Part shown: piece after piece, positions 1-11,400 of the stretch
How the letters are laid out: each line of letters begins with the position of its first letter
Position numbering within the stretch: the first letter of the stretch is position 1
Assembly (NCBI GenBank): GCA_007449985.2
Contig: VIIQ02000031.1
Coordinates: 1 to 64,000 of the forward strand
Source of the DNA: Desmodesmus armatus
Taxonomy: Eukaryota > Chlorophyta > Chlorophyceae > Sphaeropleales > Scenedesmaceae
Reading direction: 5' to 3'
DNA length: 64,000 nt
Position numbers and translations under genes: made by a program
Notes under the pieces: generated by a model
The model's database searches: none
The model's input: the letters and a program-made list of their open reading frames with translations, nothing else
What the model was told of the DNA's origin: nothing

Positions 1-160
1 TGCATGCTCCAGCTCTGCCTGCAGCTGCTGCCCCAACCTTCTCACCTCCGGGACTGCCCTTCCCCACCTCTCCCCCTACCCCCTTTCTTCACTGTCCCCC
101 TTCTAGGGGACATCCACTGTCCCCCGTCTAAGAAACAGTGAAGAGGGCACACGATCTCAC

Positions 161-1822
161 CCTTTGTGCGTCCACATGCTCCAGCTCTGCCTGCAGCTGC
201 TGCAGCACATCCTCCTGATCAGCAATGCGGTGCTGCAACACCTCAGCAAGAGCTGCTTGGCGGGACAACACATCAACCTGCGTGTGTTGAACACGGGCAG
301 CAAAGGCACAGCAGACAAGGATGCAGAAGAAAGGATCAGCCAGTCAACTGCCTTGCTGAGGTGGCAACGTCACGTGTCGAGTTACCCCACGAGCGTCTGG
401 CTCCCTTGTGGGTTGCACGCTTCGCCGTGCCAAACTTCTGTAACTGCAACTGTTATCACACACACACACCTACCTGAGCCAGTGCTGCCTGCAGCACCAG
501 TGTCAGCTCCTCCAGCTCCTTCTTAGCTGCCGGCTCCAGGGTGGGCCGAGCTGCCAGGCTGGCAATCTTGGCGGCTGCCTGGGCCCGATACTCACTCAGC
601 TGGTTGGCCAGGGCCAGGGACTGCACAGCACGACACAGCACAGCACGACACAGCACGACACATCATCGTATCTTGGAGCCTTGCAGAATTTGGGCTGTGC
701 CCAGGTTTCGTTTCTCGTTCTGGAGTGCCTTGGAGTCGGAGACACCACACAGCAGCGCAGGGCAGCACAGCAAGGCAAGGCATGCCTTGGCCCGGCCACA
801 CGCACTCCCGCTTCTGCTGCTGTGAACCTCCCTCCCCCCCCCCCCCCCCCCGGTCCCCAACAAGCAGCTGCAGTCCCACACACCAAGCTCCATGCACCGC
901 ACATCTCATCCCACTCACTCAGAAGCATACATACACACAGGATTACATACATGTCTGTCGGGTATCATCTGTCGAACACGCAAACAAGAAGCCTCGTTGC
1001 CAACAACCGGATCAACTGCTTACGACCTTCACCCTCCATAGGAGCCCCCTGCAGCTGCGACCTCTGCTCCACTGAGACACACAAGCGGGGCGCTGCCCAC
1101 CCACCCCTGCCTTGCAGCACTCAAAACATCCCCTCAAACACACACTGTTGCTTTGCCTATCTAGTAGGACAGCCTTAGTGAGCTTGCATGTATCCAAGTA
1201 CTCCCTCTGTCGACACACAGAAAAGCAGCCAGCCCAGCCTGCCTGCCCGCCCGCCCGCAAGCTCCCCCCCCCCCCCGAACTCCAAACACACAACAGCGCC
1301 GGCCCGCCTACCTCCTGCTGCAACTGCTGCACCCAACTGGCCAGCTCCGGGTCTGTGGCATCCTCAGCAAGACCCTCAACACTGGCAACACTCTTCTGCA
1401 GATAACACCCCCCCCCATATTCCACATCCACGCACAGTGTACAGCAGCCAGCCAGGCAGCCAATAGCCAACCAGCCAACCAACTCCCCCCCCCAAAAAAC
1501 CCACATAACACTGCCGGCCCTCCTACCTCCGCCTGCAACTGCTGCACCCAACTCGCCAGCTCAGGGTCTGTTGCATCCTCAGCAGGACGCTCAACACTGG
1601 CAACACCCCCGCCACTGCTGCCACTGCCGCCGCCACTGCTGCCGCCACTGCTGCCGCCACTGCTGCCACTGCTGCCGCCTGCAAGGTTGAGTGCCTCTGC
1701 TAGGCCGCTGCCTGCCCCTGCTGTTGCGGTGGAGGTCCCGGGGGGTGGCAGGGCGCCTGCTGCTTCCGTTGTCGACAGCTGCTTGGGGGCATTGGGTCCT
1801 GCTTCTGCTGCTGCTTCTCGTC
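161..1822 (-). CDS. Partial gene of unknown function, Ala/Gln-rich helical protein
   Basis: Four exons join with good splice sites on the minus strand: 1822-1527, 1395-1312, 620-474 and 277-161. The first is Gly/Ser-rich, with a run of GGSSG-type repeats at about 1680-1610, and ends in DATDPELASW. The second repeats that same block (KSVASVEGLAEDATDPELAS), so the two look like an exon duplication. The third and fourth read as amphipathic helix: LANQLSEYRAQAAAKIA, then ADQEDVLQQLQAELEHV. Donors are GTAGGA, GTAGGC, GTAGGT and GTGAGA; acceptors are TGTGCAG, TCTGCAG, TGTGCAG and ACACGCAG. The start lies upstream of 1822 and was not found. The gene continues beyond base 1, where a degenerate copy of the last exon end is visible at 1-40. 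I recognise no family; a coiled-coil role is inference. Confidence 0.5.
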
Positions 1823-4278
1823 CTGCACATCTGATATAATCGCTATGCGCTTCTGCTCATTCTGCGCGATGATAGCACAGCACAGCACACGACAGCAGCG
1901 CGACACAGCATGACGTCAGTACAGTGCAGGATGAAAGACTTGGCACGGTGGGATGAGGTGCAGCGGGGTTTTGGGGGGTGCAAAAGGGTTTGAGGGTCTT
2001 CCTGCTGCTCCCTCCTGCGACTTTGCTGCTGTGTATATGTATGCGTTTCTGATCCTTCTGCATGTCAGCACAAGCAACTGCATGACACACCCTGCGGCAT
2101 GGAGCACAGCACGTGACAACACGCCACAGCATGTGACAGCATGCAACGACGCAAGGGGGCGCAGCACAAGATCATACAACAGCTGTTTTGGGAGGCGCCG
2201 TGCCAGGCAAAGAGAGTGAACGGGGCTGTGGAGACCTGCAGCAACTGCAACAGCATTTGTGACAGCAGCTGCTGTCGTGGGATGCCTAAAAAAGCTAAGA
2301 GTGTAGAGGGGTGGGTGACGGCGCAGGGACACACGTGAACGACACCACTGGTGAACGATGGGCAGCGTGGGTTCAGTCTATGGGAACTGCTGTAGAGGCA
2401 AAGACTTATGCGCTGCTGCCGCAACCAGATGCTTGTTTGCAGGACCAGCTGCTGCAAGTGGAGTATCATCACTGCTGGGTGACTAGCTGTCAGCAGCAGA
2501 TGTGCTCCGCTGGCCATGCTACTTGTCCTGCAAGCCGGCTGCTGCGGTGCTGGTGCTGTGTGTGTGCTGATGTTGCTGGTGGTCCCCCTGCTGGGTGCAA
2601 GCACCCCCAGATCTTCTGCTAGGACTGCCCCAGCAAGCAGCGTAGTGCAGCATGGGCAACAGACTGTGCTGCGCATGTCCTAGATTGCTGCCGTATGTTC
2701 CCGTGGGCCTGCTGCTGTGGGTACTCTTGCAAGTTGCTGCTATTGTCCCCGTGTATGGGCGGCACCATCTGCTGTGATCGCTGGTAACACAGGCTGGCCG
2801 TCCTTGAAGGCACTGCAAACGCAGCTAGCTGCCCCAGCACACGACCGGTAGACACAAACACGACGCCACCGGACAATTGCAGTAATCTCCCTCCCCCACA
2901 GCGCTGGCTTTGCTGTTGTGGAGAAAGGAGCTGACCATACTGTGTTGAGTGCCAGATGCACCCTGGCAAACACTGCCACACACACAGTGGTACAGAGGAA
3001 CTACAGAAGCTTATGGAAAGCTTTCGGCCTCCAACAGACCCCAATGAACAGCCCAGGGGAAGATGCACAACAGATGCTCACTCCACTGCTGTGCTGCAAC
3101 CGCACTCACCAGCGAGATGGGCTCCAGGTCCTTGCCTGCAACACAATTGGCGTTCTTATCAGTTGTTTTGTGAAAGCCACCCTCTTTCTAGAGCTTCGTC
3201 CGAAGCAAATCACTTACGTCCAGCTTGAACGCGAGCCGAGGCCCTGGCGTGGTGGCCAGCTGCATGAAGCTGCTGACTTAACGGCTGAGCACGCACATGT
3301 CGACAACTTCGGCCTGGATGTTGATGGAGCAAGGCCCCCTGTCTGTGTTGAAGCTGATGCATGCTGACGACGAATCCAGCCACGGTGCAAACGATTTAGC
3401 CAAGGCTTGCATGCAGAACGGAGGCGTCCTGGCTAGTTTGGCTACTCCCAGTCAAGCACAGGGGTACGTAATCGCTGAAATCGAGCAATTGCGGTTGTTG
3501 CAGGGCTCCAAACAGGCAATCCTCTTCCTACATGGTTTGAATGCCGTCAATGGAGCTGCTTTGAGAGGGACACGTGCAGAGAATGGGTCTGAAGGGGCGC
3601 TGCTCTTGATCAAGGCTGGGTGCTCATCCTCAGACTGGCGATCCGCCACCGTATCCCACCCAACAGCGTTTCCTGCTAGCTAAATAACCAAAGAGGTAGC
3701 TAGGAGCGTCCTAGCGGTGGTCCCTGGCGCACAGCAGTAGCAGTGACCATGAGGTGCCTACATGCCCCAACCAGCCTGAATCGGCCACAGCTCCGCCCTG
3801 CTGCTGCGACGGTGTCACCAAGGCACTCAATCAATCGGCCCAATACCACTTCCCGCTCCCAGGTGCGCAGCTGAGCAGCATGCATTTTCCAAGCTGGCCT
3901 GCCTCAAAGGTTTTCTTTGCTGTCGCACCTCTGAAAGGTCAAGGGAGCACACAGTGCCTCATACATTTGAATATGCTTGCATTGTTATCTACTAGTCAAT
4001 CAACAACAGCAGTACACGCCTACAGGCAGCATGATACCTTTTGGCCAAGCGGCACAGCTATCAGCAGATGCAACTTTGCTGCGCAACGCTATGCATTTGC
4101 AGCTGTGTCTTGCTATTTGACAATTTGCCGTACACCCCTGCTTTTCGTGATGCTGAATGAATGCTGTTGGGGCGCAGCCTGTGTCTCAAATTTCCAATGT
4201 GTGCGCACTGCTGCGTTCTGTTTACACCCCCCCCCCCCCCCCCCGGGTGTGTGGGCACACAGACCCGACTGTTGTCAG
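1823..4278. other. Stretch without a recognised gene
   Basis: No reading frame here resembles a known protein. It must hold the 5' part of the leftward gene ending at 161 and, on the other strand, the first exon(s) and promoter of the starch synthase, but I could not place either. Repeated CACAGCACAGCACG-type strings (about 1875-1915, 2100-2140) look like the pyrimidine-rich intron ends seen elsewhere in the window. Confidence 0.4.
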
Positions 4279-5429
4279 CAAAGGTAGACGAAGCAAAGGC
4301 AGCAGCAAACAGCAGCAGCGCCAGCAATGCAGCGCCAGCACCAGCGCCGGCACCAGTCGCTACAGCCTCCACAGAGGAAACAGAGCAGATGTTAGCTCAA
4401 CTCGATGCCCTGCGGCAGGAAAATGAGCGGCTAAAGCAGGAGTTGGAACAGATGAAGCTTCAGGTTGCAAGCCCCAAGGCAGCAGCAGGTGGAAAGGGAG
4501 CGGCAGCAGCAGCAGCAGCAGAGGCAGAGGCGGCGGCAGCAGTGGAGGCCCCTCCTGCTGCTGGCTCTGAGGCCTTTCTGGTGAGACTGAGGCGATTGAG
4601 AGTTTTGTTGGGGGAGGGTGTGGGTTGGTGGTTGGGGGGGGCTGTGCGGTGTTCTTGGGGGAGGGTGTGTTTGTGTGTGTGTGGGGGGGGGGGGGGGTGA
4701 AGCAGGAGTTGGAACAGATGAAGCTCCAGGTTTCAAGCCCCAAGGCAGCAGCAGGTGGAAAGGGAGCGGCAGCAGCAGCAGCAGCAGAGGCGGAGGCGGC
4801 GGCAGCAGTGGAGGCCCCTCCTGCTGCTGGCTCTGAAGCTTTCCTGGTGAGAACAAGGGGTTTTTGGGGGGGGGGTGTTGGGGGAGGGTGTGGGTGGGTG
4901 GGGGGTAGAGAGTGGGGGGGGGGGGAGCAAGAGCTTGAGCAGATGAAGCTGCAGGTAGCAAAACCCAAGGCAGCAGTGAGAAAGGGCGCAGCAGCGGCAG
5001 CAGCAGCAGAGGCAGAGGCGGCGGCAGCAGTGGAGGCCCCTCCTGCTGCTGGCTCTGAGGCTTTCCTGGTGAGACTGAGGGGTTTTGGTGGTGGTGGGGG
5101 GGGGGGGGGGGCTGTGAAGGTGTTTGTTGGGTGAGGGTGTGCAGATACAGGAAGTGCATCCAGCCAATCCGTCAATCATCCAAAGTAGCGACGTTCCGAA
5201 ATGTCATGAACAGTAAGGATACATGACAGTACACGTGTCTGTGTCTGTGTTTTGGGGGGGGGGGGGGCAATCGTGAACGTGTGTGGGGGAGGTGTGTGTG
5301 TGTGTGGGGGGGGGGGGGTGAACAAGGTATCTATCAGGACGATGAGGTTGCACAGGCTCAGCCACCGCAACCACAGCCTGGTTGATGCTTGCACACCCAT
5401 ATGTTGGGAGTTGCCCACTCGTGGCATAT

Positions 5430-5460
<31 letters not shown>

Positions 5461-8400
5461 AATGCTCACCCCCCCCCCACCTCATCCTACCCTGTACCGC
5501 CCCCTCCCCCCCCCCCCACCCCACAGCGTCAGTTGGAGCGCGGTCTTGCATGGCCCATTCCGGCCACCAAGTTCTGGCAGCTGCTTCCTCGCCCCCCCCC
5601 CCCCCCCCAAAAACACACAAGTCCATAGTATGCTAGCTACACAAGTAATCGCTGTGCCAACACACACCCTCTTGCTGCCCCCTTGAGACCAGGGGTGTAC
5701 CGTTTCACGATTTCTGCAATTTCACCTTTGAAATTTCAATGAACATTTCATGAACATTTCACACCCAAAACCCCCTTGGTTTCTGTGAAATGGTGAAGAG
5801 GGTGGCCTGCCAGTGCTGAGGCAGTGCTGCAGCAGCTGATGCATCCCCTAGCAGGCCCTGAAACTACTGTTGACACTGTTTCATTACTGTAGAGGCGTTA
5901 CCAACCAAGACAGCCTGCTCTCAGCTCTTGGTAGACCTGGCTGGGGCCCTACCAGAAGTGATCTGCAGCTGCTGCTGCTGCCTGCCGCCTAGCGTTTCAC
6001 CGTTTCACTTTCAGAGTGAAATTTTCATGAAATTTCAAATTTCACTGTAATCTCTTTCACGGACCCCCAAAACCATGAAATTGTACACCCCTGCTTGAGA
6101 CCCTGCCCCTCTTGTGATTCACCTCTTACTGCCGTCGCTCCCCCCTCCCCACCACCACCACCTGCCGCCCACAGCGTCAGCTGGAGCGCGGTGTTGCATG
6201 GCCCACCCCCGGCACCAAGTTTTGGGAAGCCCCCCCCCCCCCCCCCCCCCTGTGCTGGCCCCCTCAGACCCTGCCTCTCTGGTATTTACTTCGCACTGCC
6301 TCCCCCCCCCCCCTCCCTGCCCCCACCCCCATCCCACCGCCCGCCCCCCGCCCCCCCCCCCTGCCCCTCACAGCGTCAGTTGGAGCGTGGTGTTGCATGG
6401 CCCGACCCCGGCACCAACTTCTGCGAGCTGCCCACTCGTGCCCCCCCCCCCCCCCCCCGTGGCCCCCTCCAAACCCTGCCTCTCTGGTGACTTACTTCGT
6501 ACTGCCTGCCCCGCCGCCGCCACCCCCCACAGCGTCAGCTGGAGCGTGGTGTTGCATGGCCCACTGTTGGCACCAAGTTTTGGGAGCTCCCCACTCGCGC
6601 CACCCCCATGCCTGTGGACGTGGGTGCAGGCAAGAGCAGCATGGTGCAGCCACGGGACAGCAGGAGCCTCGACATTGTGCACTTCACAGCAGAACTGGCA
6701 CCCATTGCCAAGGTGTGTGTGGGGGGGGGGTGGAGGTGGGCAGGGGGCTTGGGGGGGGGGGGGGGGTTGGCAGCTGCAGTGAAGCGACAGTAGAAGCAGG
6801 ACAAAGTTAGCACTTCACCGGAGAGCTGGCACCCAGTTTTGGGGGGGGGGGGCGAGGGAGTAGGGGAAGGGTGCAGGCAAGAGCAGCATGGTGCAGCCAC
6901 GAGACAGCAGGAGCCTCGACATCGTGCACTTCACTGCAGAGCTGGCACCCATTGCCAAGGTGGGGGGGGGGAGCAGGGAGGTGTTAGGGGGGGGGGGGGG
7001 GGAGATCGGCACGGGGGGGGGGGGGGGGGGGGCTTGGAGTTGGTTGTTGGCAGTTGCAGCCATGCGACAGCAGGAGCAAATGACATCATGCACCTCACCG
7101 GAGAGCTGGCACCCGGTTTTGGGGGGGGGGGAGGGATGGTGCAGGCAAGAGCAGCATGGTGCAGCCACATGACAGCAGGAGCCTCGACATTGTGCACTTC
7201 ACAGCAGAACTGGCACCCATTGCCAAGGTGGGCGGGGGGGGGGGGGGAGGGGGGGCAGGGGGCTTGGGGGGGGGTTTTGGCGGCTGCAGTCACGCGACAG
7301 TAGAAGCAGGACACAGTGAGCACTTCACCAAAGAGCTGGCACCCGTTTGGGGGAGGGAGTGGGGGATGGTGCAGGCAACAGCAGCATGGTGCAGCCTCGC
7401 AACACCAGGACATTGTGCCAAACTGGCACCCATTGCCAAAGTGGGTTGAGGGTGGATTTAGGCTTTACGGATGGGGTGATGGTTGAGGGTCATACTTGCA
7501 ACCACGGGCGCGCTCCTCCCTTGCTTGCGTTCACAACTTGATTGCAATCAGTACTGCCCAAGTGCGTGTGTCTTTACGTGCCGTGCTGCGTTGTACGATG
7601 CACAGTGGTTCACGGCCTTGCACGCATCTCCCTGGCGTGCAGTCACAGCTTGACTTGCAATCAGCACTGTCAAACACCGTGTTTCCCTTGTGTCGTGTGG
7701 CGCGTGTGGCGTTCCCCACAGGTCGGTGGCTTGGGCGACGTGGAGCATGGTCTGGCGCGGTCACAACTTCCGTTGCAAGCAGTACTCCCAACCACATTGT
7801 CTTACTCGTGCCGTGCTGTGCTTGTGCTGTGCACACAGGTCGGAGGCTTGGGCGACGTGGTTCATGGCTTGGCGCGCACTTCCCTTGCGCGTGGTCACAA
7901 CGTGACATGTATCACTAGCAGTTTCACCAAACACCGCATTTTGCTCGTATCGCGCTGCGTTTGTGTCACTTTTCACAGGTCGGAGGCTTAGGCGATGTGG
8001 TTCACAGCTTGGCGCGCACCTCCCTGGCCCAAATTGATCTCGCGAAAGTGCATCTAACACTGACAAAAACCATGTTTTTGTCCGTATCGCGCTGCTTTTG
8101 TGTGATTCCCCACAGGTTGGTGGCTTGGGTGACGTGGTGCATGGTCTGGCGCGCACCTCCCTTGCGCGTGGTCACAACGTGACTGTGCTGATGCCCTTCT
8201 ACGAGTGCCTCCCACAGGACCAAATTGATGGGCTGGGCTTTGAGATGGAGGTGGACGTGCCTAAGGGATATGTGTGGGATGGGGTGATGCAGGTGAGAGA
8301 GCTTGCAGAGGGGAAGGGGGGGGGGGGGGCTGATGCAATTGGGCAAGGGTTTGGGGGTGTTGTGAAGAGGACCTGTCCCTTGAGGGAGACATGTTGTGCC

Positions 8401-11400
8401 CAAAGGATATGTGTGGGACGGGGTGATGCAGGTGAGACAGGGGTTTTTTGGGGGGGGGGGTCATGGTGATTCAAAGCCACTTCAGGATCAGATTGACGGG
8501 CTGGGCTTTGAGATGGAGGTTGACGTGCCCAAGGGATATGTCTGGGATGGGGTGATGCAGGTGAGACAGGGGTTTGGGTGCCTTGAGGGTTGGGGTGTGG
8601 GCTGGACTTGCGCACACAGGGTTGAGGTAGTAGGACTGAATAGCTTGACGAAAAGGTGGGGGAGGGTTAAAGTGTGACGCCGCGACGCTGCGAAGGGGAG
8701 GTGATCAGGGGAGGTGAATAAGGGGAAGTGAATTGTGGTGATGGCCGTGGTCCCTGGGGGGGCATCTGTGCTGGGCCTATTTTGCTGGTAACCAGGCTGT
8801 TTCCAGCACCATAGTAGGTCTAGCACAGAGCACCGAACTCATCTTCACATCACACCTGATTGTGCCCGCAGTGATTTTGGGTAGGCCAAGCCAATCATGC
8901 TTTCGATATGTCCCCCTAGACTGGTGCTTGCTTGAATCTGCCTTCCAACAGCGATGTGTACACCCATCAGCCACCCCTTCCCTCCCACCTCCATGACTTT
9001 CAACTCACTGACTCTGGTGCTGCTGCTGCCGCCACTGCTGCTGCTGCTGCTGCGTGTGCCTGTCAGTGCGGTTACCTTCGTACCGCAGTGTACCGCGGTG
9101 TGATCGGCGGCGTGCCTGTGATACTGCTGCGGCCTGCTGACTGGGACAGCTGCAACTTGTTCAGGGGTGGCCGCATCTACGGGGGCAGTTACAATGAGAT
9201 GGAGAGCTACCTCTACTTCTGCAGGTGGGTTAGGGTTTTGGTGTCAGGGTTTGGGGCTTAGGGTTTATGGTGTTGTTAAACCCTACACCCCTCTGCAGGT
9301 GATTGTTCATCAGGGGTGGTTGCATCTATCCTCGGAGAAGGAGAATCCTTCGGAGAGCCTGTGGCCCGAGCAAAAGAGTAACAAAATGTGTAATAAAATG
9401 TGTAACGCCGTTTATTATGAAAAAGAGTGGCGACAGCTGTGGTCTTGGAGCACTGGCTGGTTGTATGATTGTATGTCAAGCTCCTTTGCAAATTCGGGCT
9501 GCAGCACGGTCGGAGCAGGCCGGATGGCAGAGGCCGTAGCGTCGTGGACATCGAACTGCTACATGTACGCAAAGAAGGCACTGCAAATAGACAAAGAAGA
9601 CCAACACAAGACGTATCAGGGATGTAATTCGTTGTCTAGCGCAGACTGTAGCATGGCCGCGGGCAGGCCGCTTGGTGATGGCGATCTACTGGTTATGTCG
9701 ACAAATTGAAGATCGTTTTCCACGTGTTCTTGCAAGCATCTACACTTTACTGCCTTATGTTGCATCAAAACATGAAGCTGCAAGGCAGGGGGGCTGTCTG
9801 CCCCCTGGACCCCCGCACCAGTACTGTTGTGCTGCAAGAGAGACAGCAGCACCACACACTTACACTTGCTGGACCTGTAAGGCAGGGGGGCTGTCTGCCC
9901 CCCTGGACCCCCGCCACCAGTACTGTTGTGCTGCAAGAGAGACAGCAGCACCACACACTTACACTTGCTGGACCTGTAAGGTAGGGGGGCTGTCTGCCCC
10001 CCTGGACCCCCGCCACCAGTACTGTTGTGCTGCAAGAGAGACAGCAGCACCACACACTTACACTTGCTGGACCTGTAAGGCAGGGGGGCTGTCTGCCCCC
10101 CTGGACCCCCGCCAACAGTACTGTTGTGCTGCAAGAGAGACAGCAGCACCACACACATACACTTGCTGGACCTGTAAGGCAGGGGGGCTGTCTGCCCCCT
10201 GGACCCCGCCGGCATTGACTGTAGTGCAGCAATTGCACTTCGAAGTGATCGCGGGGGGCAAGGGGGGCGGCTAGCCCCCCTGCCTTGCAGGACCAGCAAG
10301 TGCCTGAATGAATGTTGTGCAGCAAGACAGGCAGTAATCGCGGGGGGCAAGGGGGCGGCTAGCCCCCCTGCCTTACAGGTCCAGCAAGTGTATGTGTGTG
10401 GTGCTGCTGTCTCTCTTGCAGCACAACAGTACCGGTGGCGGGGGTCCAGGGGGGCAGACAGCCCCCCTGCCTTACAAGTCCAGCAAGTGTATGTGTGGAC
10501 ATAGGGAGTGCCAGCTGTGCTATGCACCAAGCACATCAGGGCTTTTCAGCCCGGCCGGGATCCCGGTGAAATGGGCTTTTGGAGCCCCAATCCACAGTCA
10601 AAATTGGCAGTGCTGAACGGGAAAACCGGTCAAAAGAGGGTTTGGCACAGGAGTCACAGGGATGCGTCCCGGTGGGTTTGCCGGCAGCAAAACGGGCATC
10701 CCGGTGAATTTTAGACATTGTTTCCGGTCAGAACGGGGCGTTTTCCCGAAACGCCCCCTGCGGGGCTTCTGGGGCTGTTTGATCTGCTACAGATCAAGTA
10801 CAAACTTCGGGAATCTGCCAATGAAGAGGCTATGAACGACCAGAAGAGGCTAAGAATGACTTTCATAATGCTGAAAAGTGTGGCGCGTGACCCGCATTTT
10901 GCTGCAGCAGCATGTCAACACGCCAGGGAGAGTGCAAGTACTGTATGTAGTACTGATCAGTATGTAGGAGGGGGGGGGGGGCTGTAGGAGGGGGGTTGTT
11001 GCCTTAAACACTGTTTGTTCAACGAACCGTTCCGCCAAAGTGATGTTCAAGCCTTATATACCATTGCAAATATACCACTACACATGTAGGGGCAAATGGC
11101 CATGTTCTGGTATCCCTGTGAAAATTTTGGGGGGCCACCGGGCATCCCTTTGAAAACGGCCGGTGGCTGTGAGCAGACCGGGATGCATCCCTGTGAAAAA
11201 TCAAGGGGCTGACCGGGCACTCCTTCGGGGAAAAAAAGGCCCTGAAAAGCCCTGAAGCACATGACAAGAGCAGATGATGCATGCTGGCAGTTGACATAAA
11301 GTTACGTAGGGCCACGGAAACTGGGCTGCCTGCCCCTTACTTCGACGGGTACGCGGACGGAAGGGAGCCCTGCTTTGGGGGCAGCTACAACGAGATGGAG

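Noticed and set aside
5176..6790. Long proline- or glycine-rich open frames on both strands
   Set aside because: They are translations of C or G homopolymers in introns of the starch synthase; homopolymers stay open in all frames.
9780..10230. Regular 99-bp direct repeats resembling a CRISPR-like array
   Set aside because: Repeats adjoin without unique spacers, the host is a eukaryote, and the units carry an internal hairpin and later invert; a minisatellite explains it.
9616..10536. 300-residue repetitive open frame on the minus strand
   Set aside because: Produced by the 99-bp repeat, whose length is a multiple of three; no start context, no similarity, and inverted copies read through as well.
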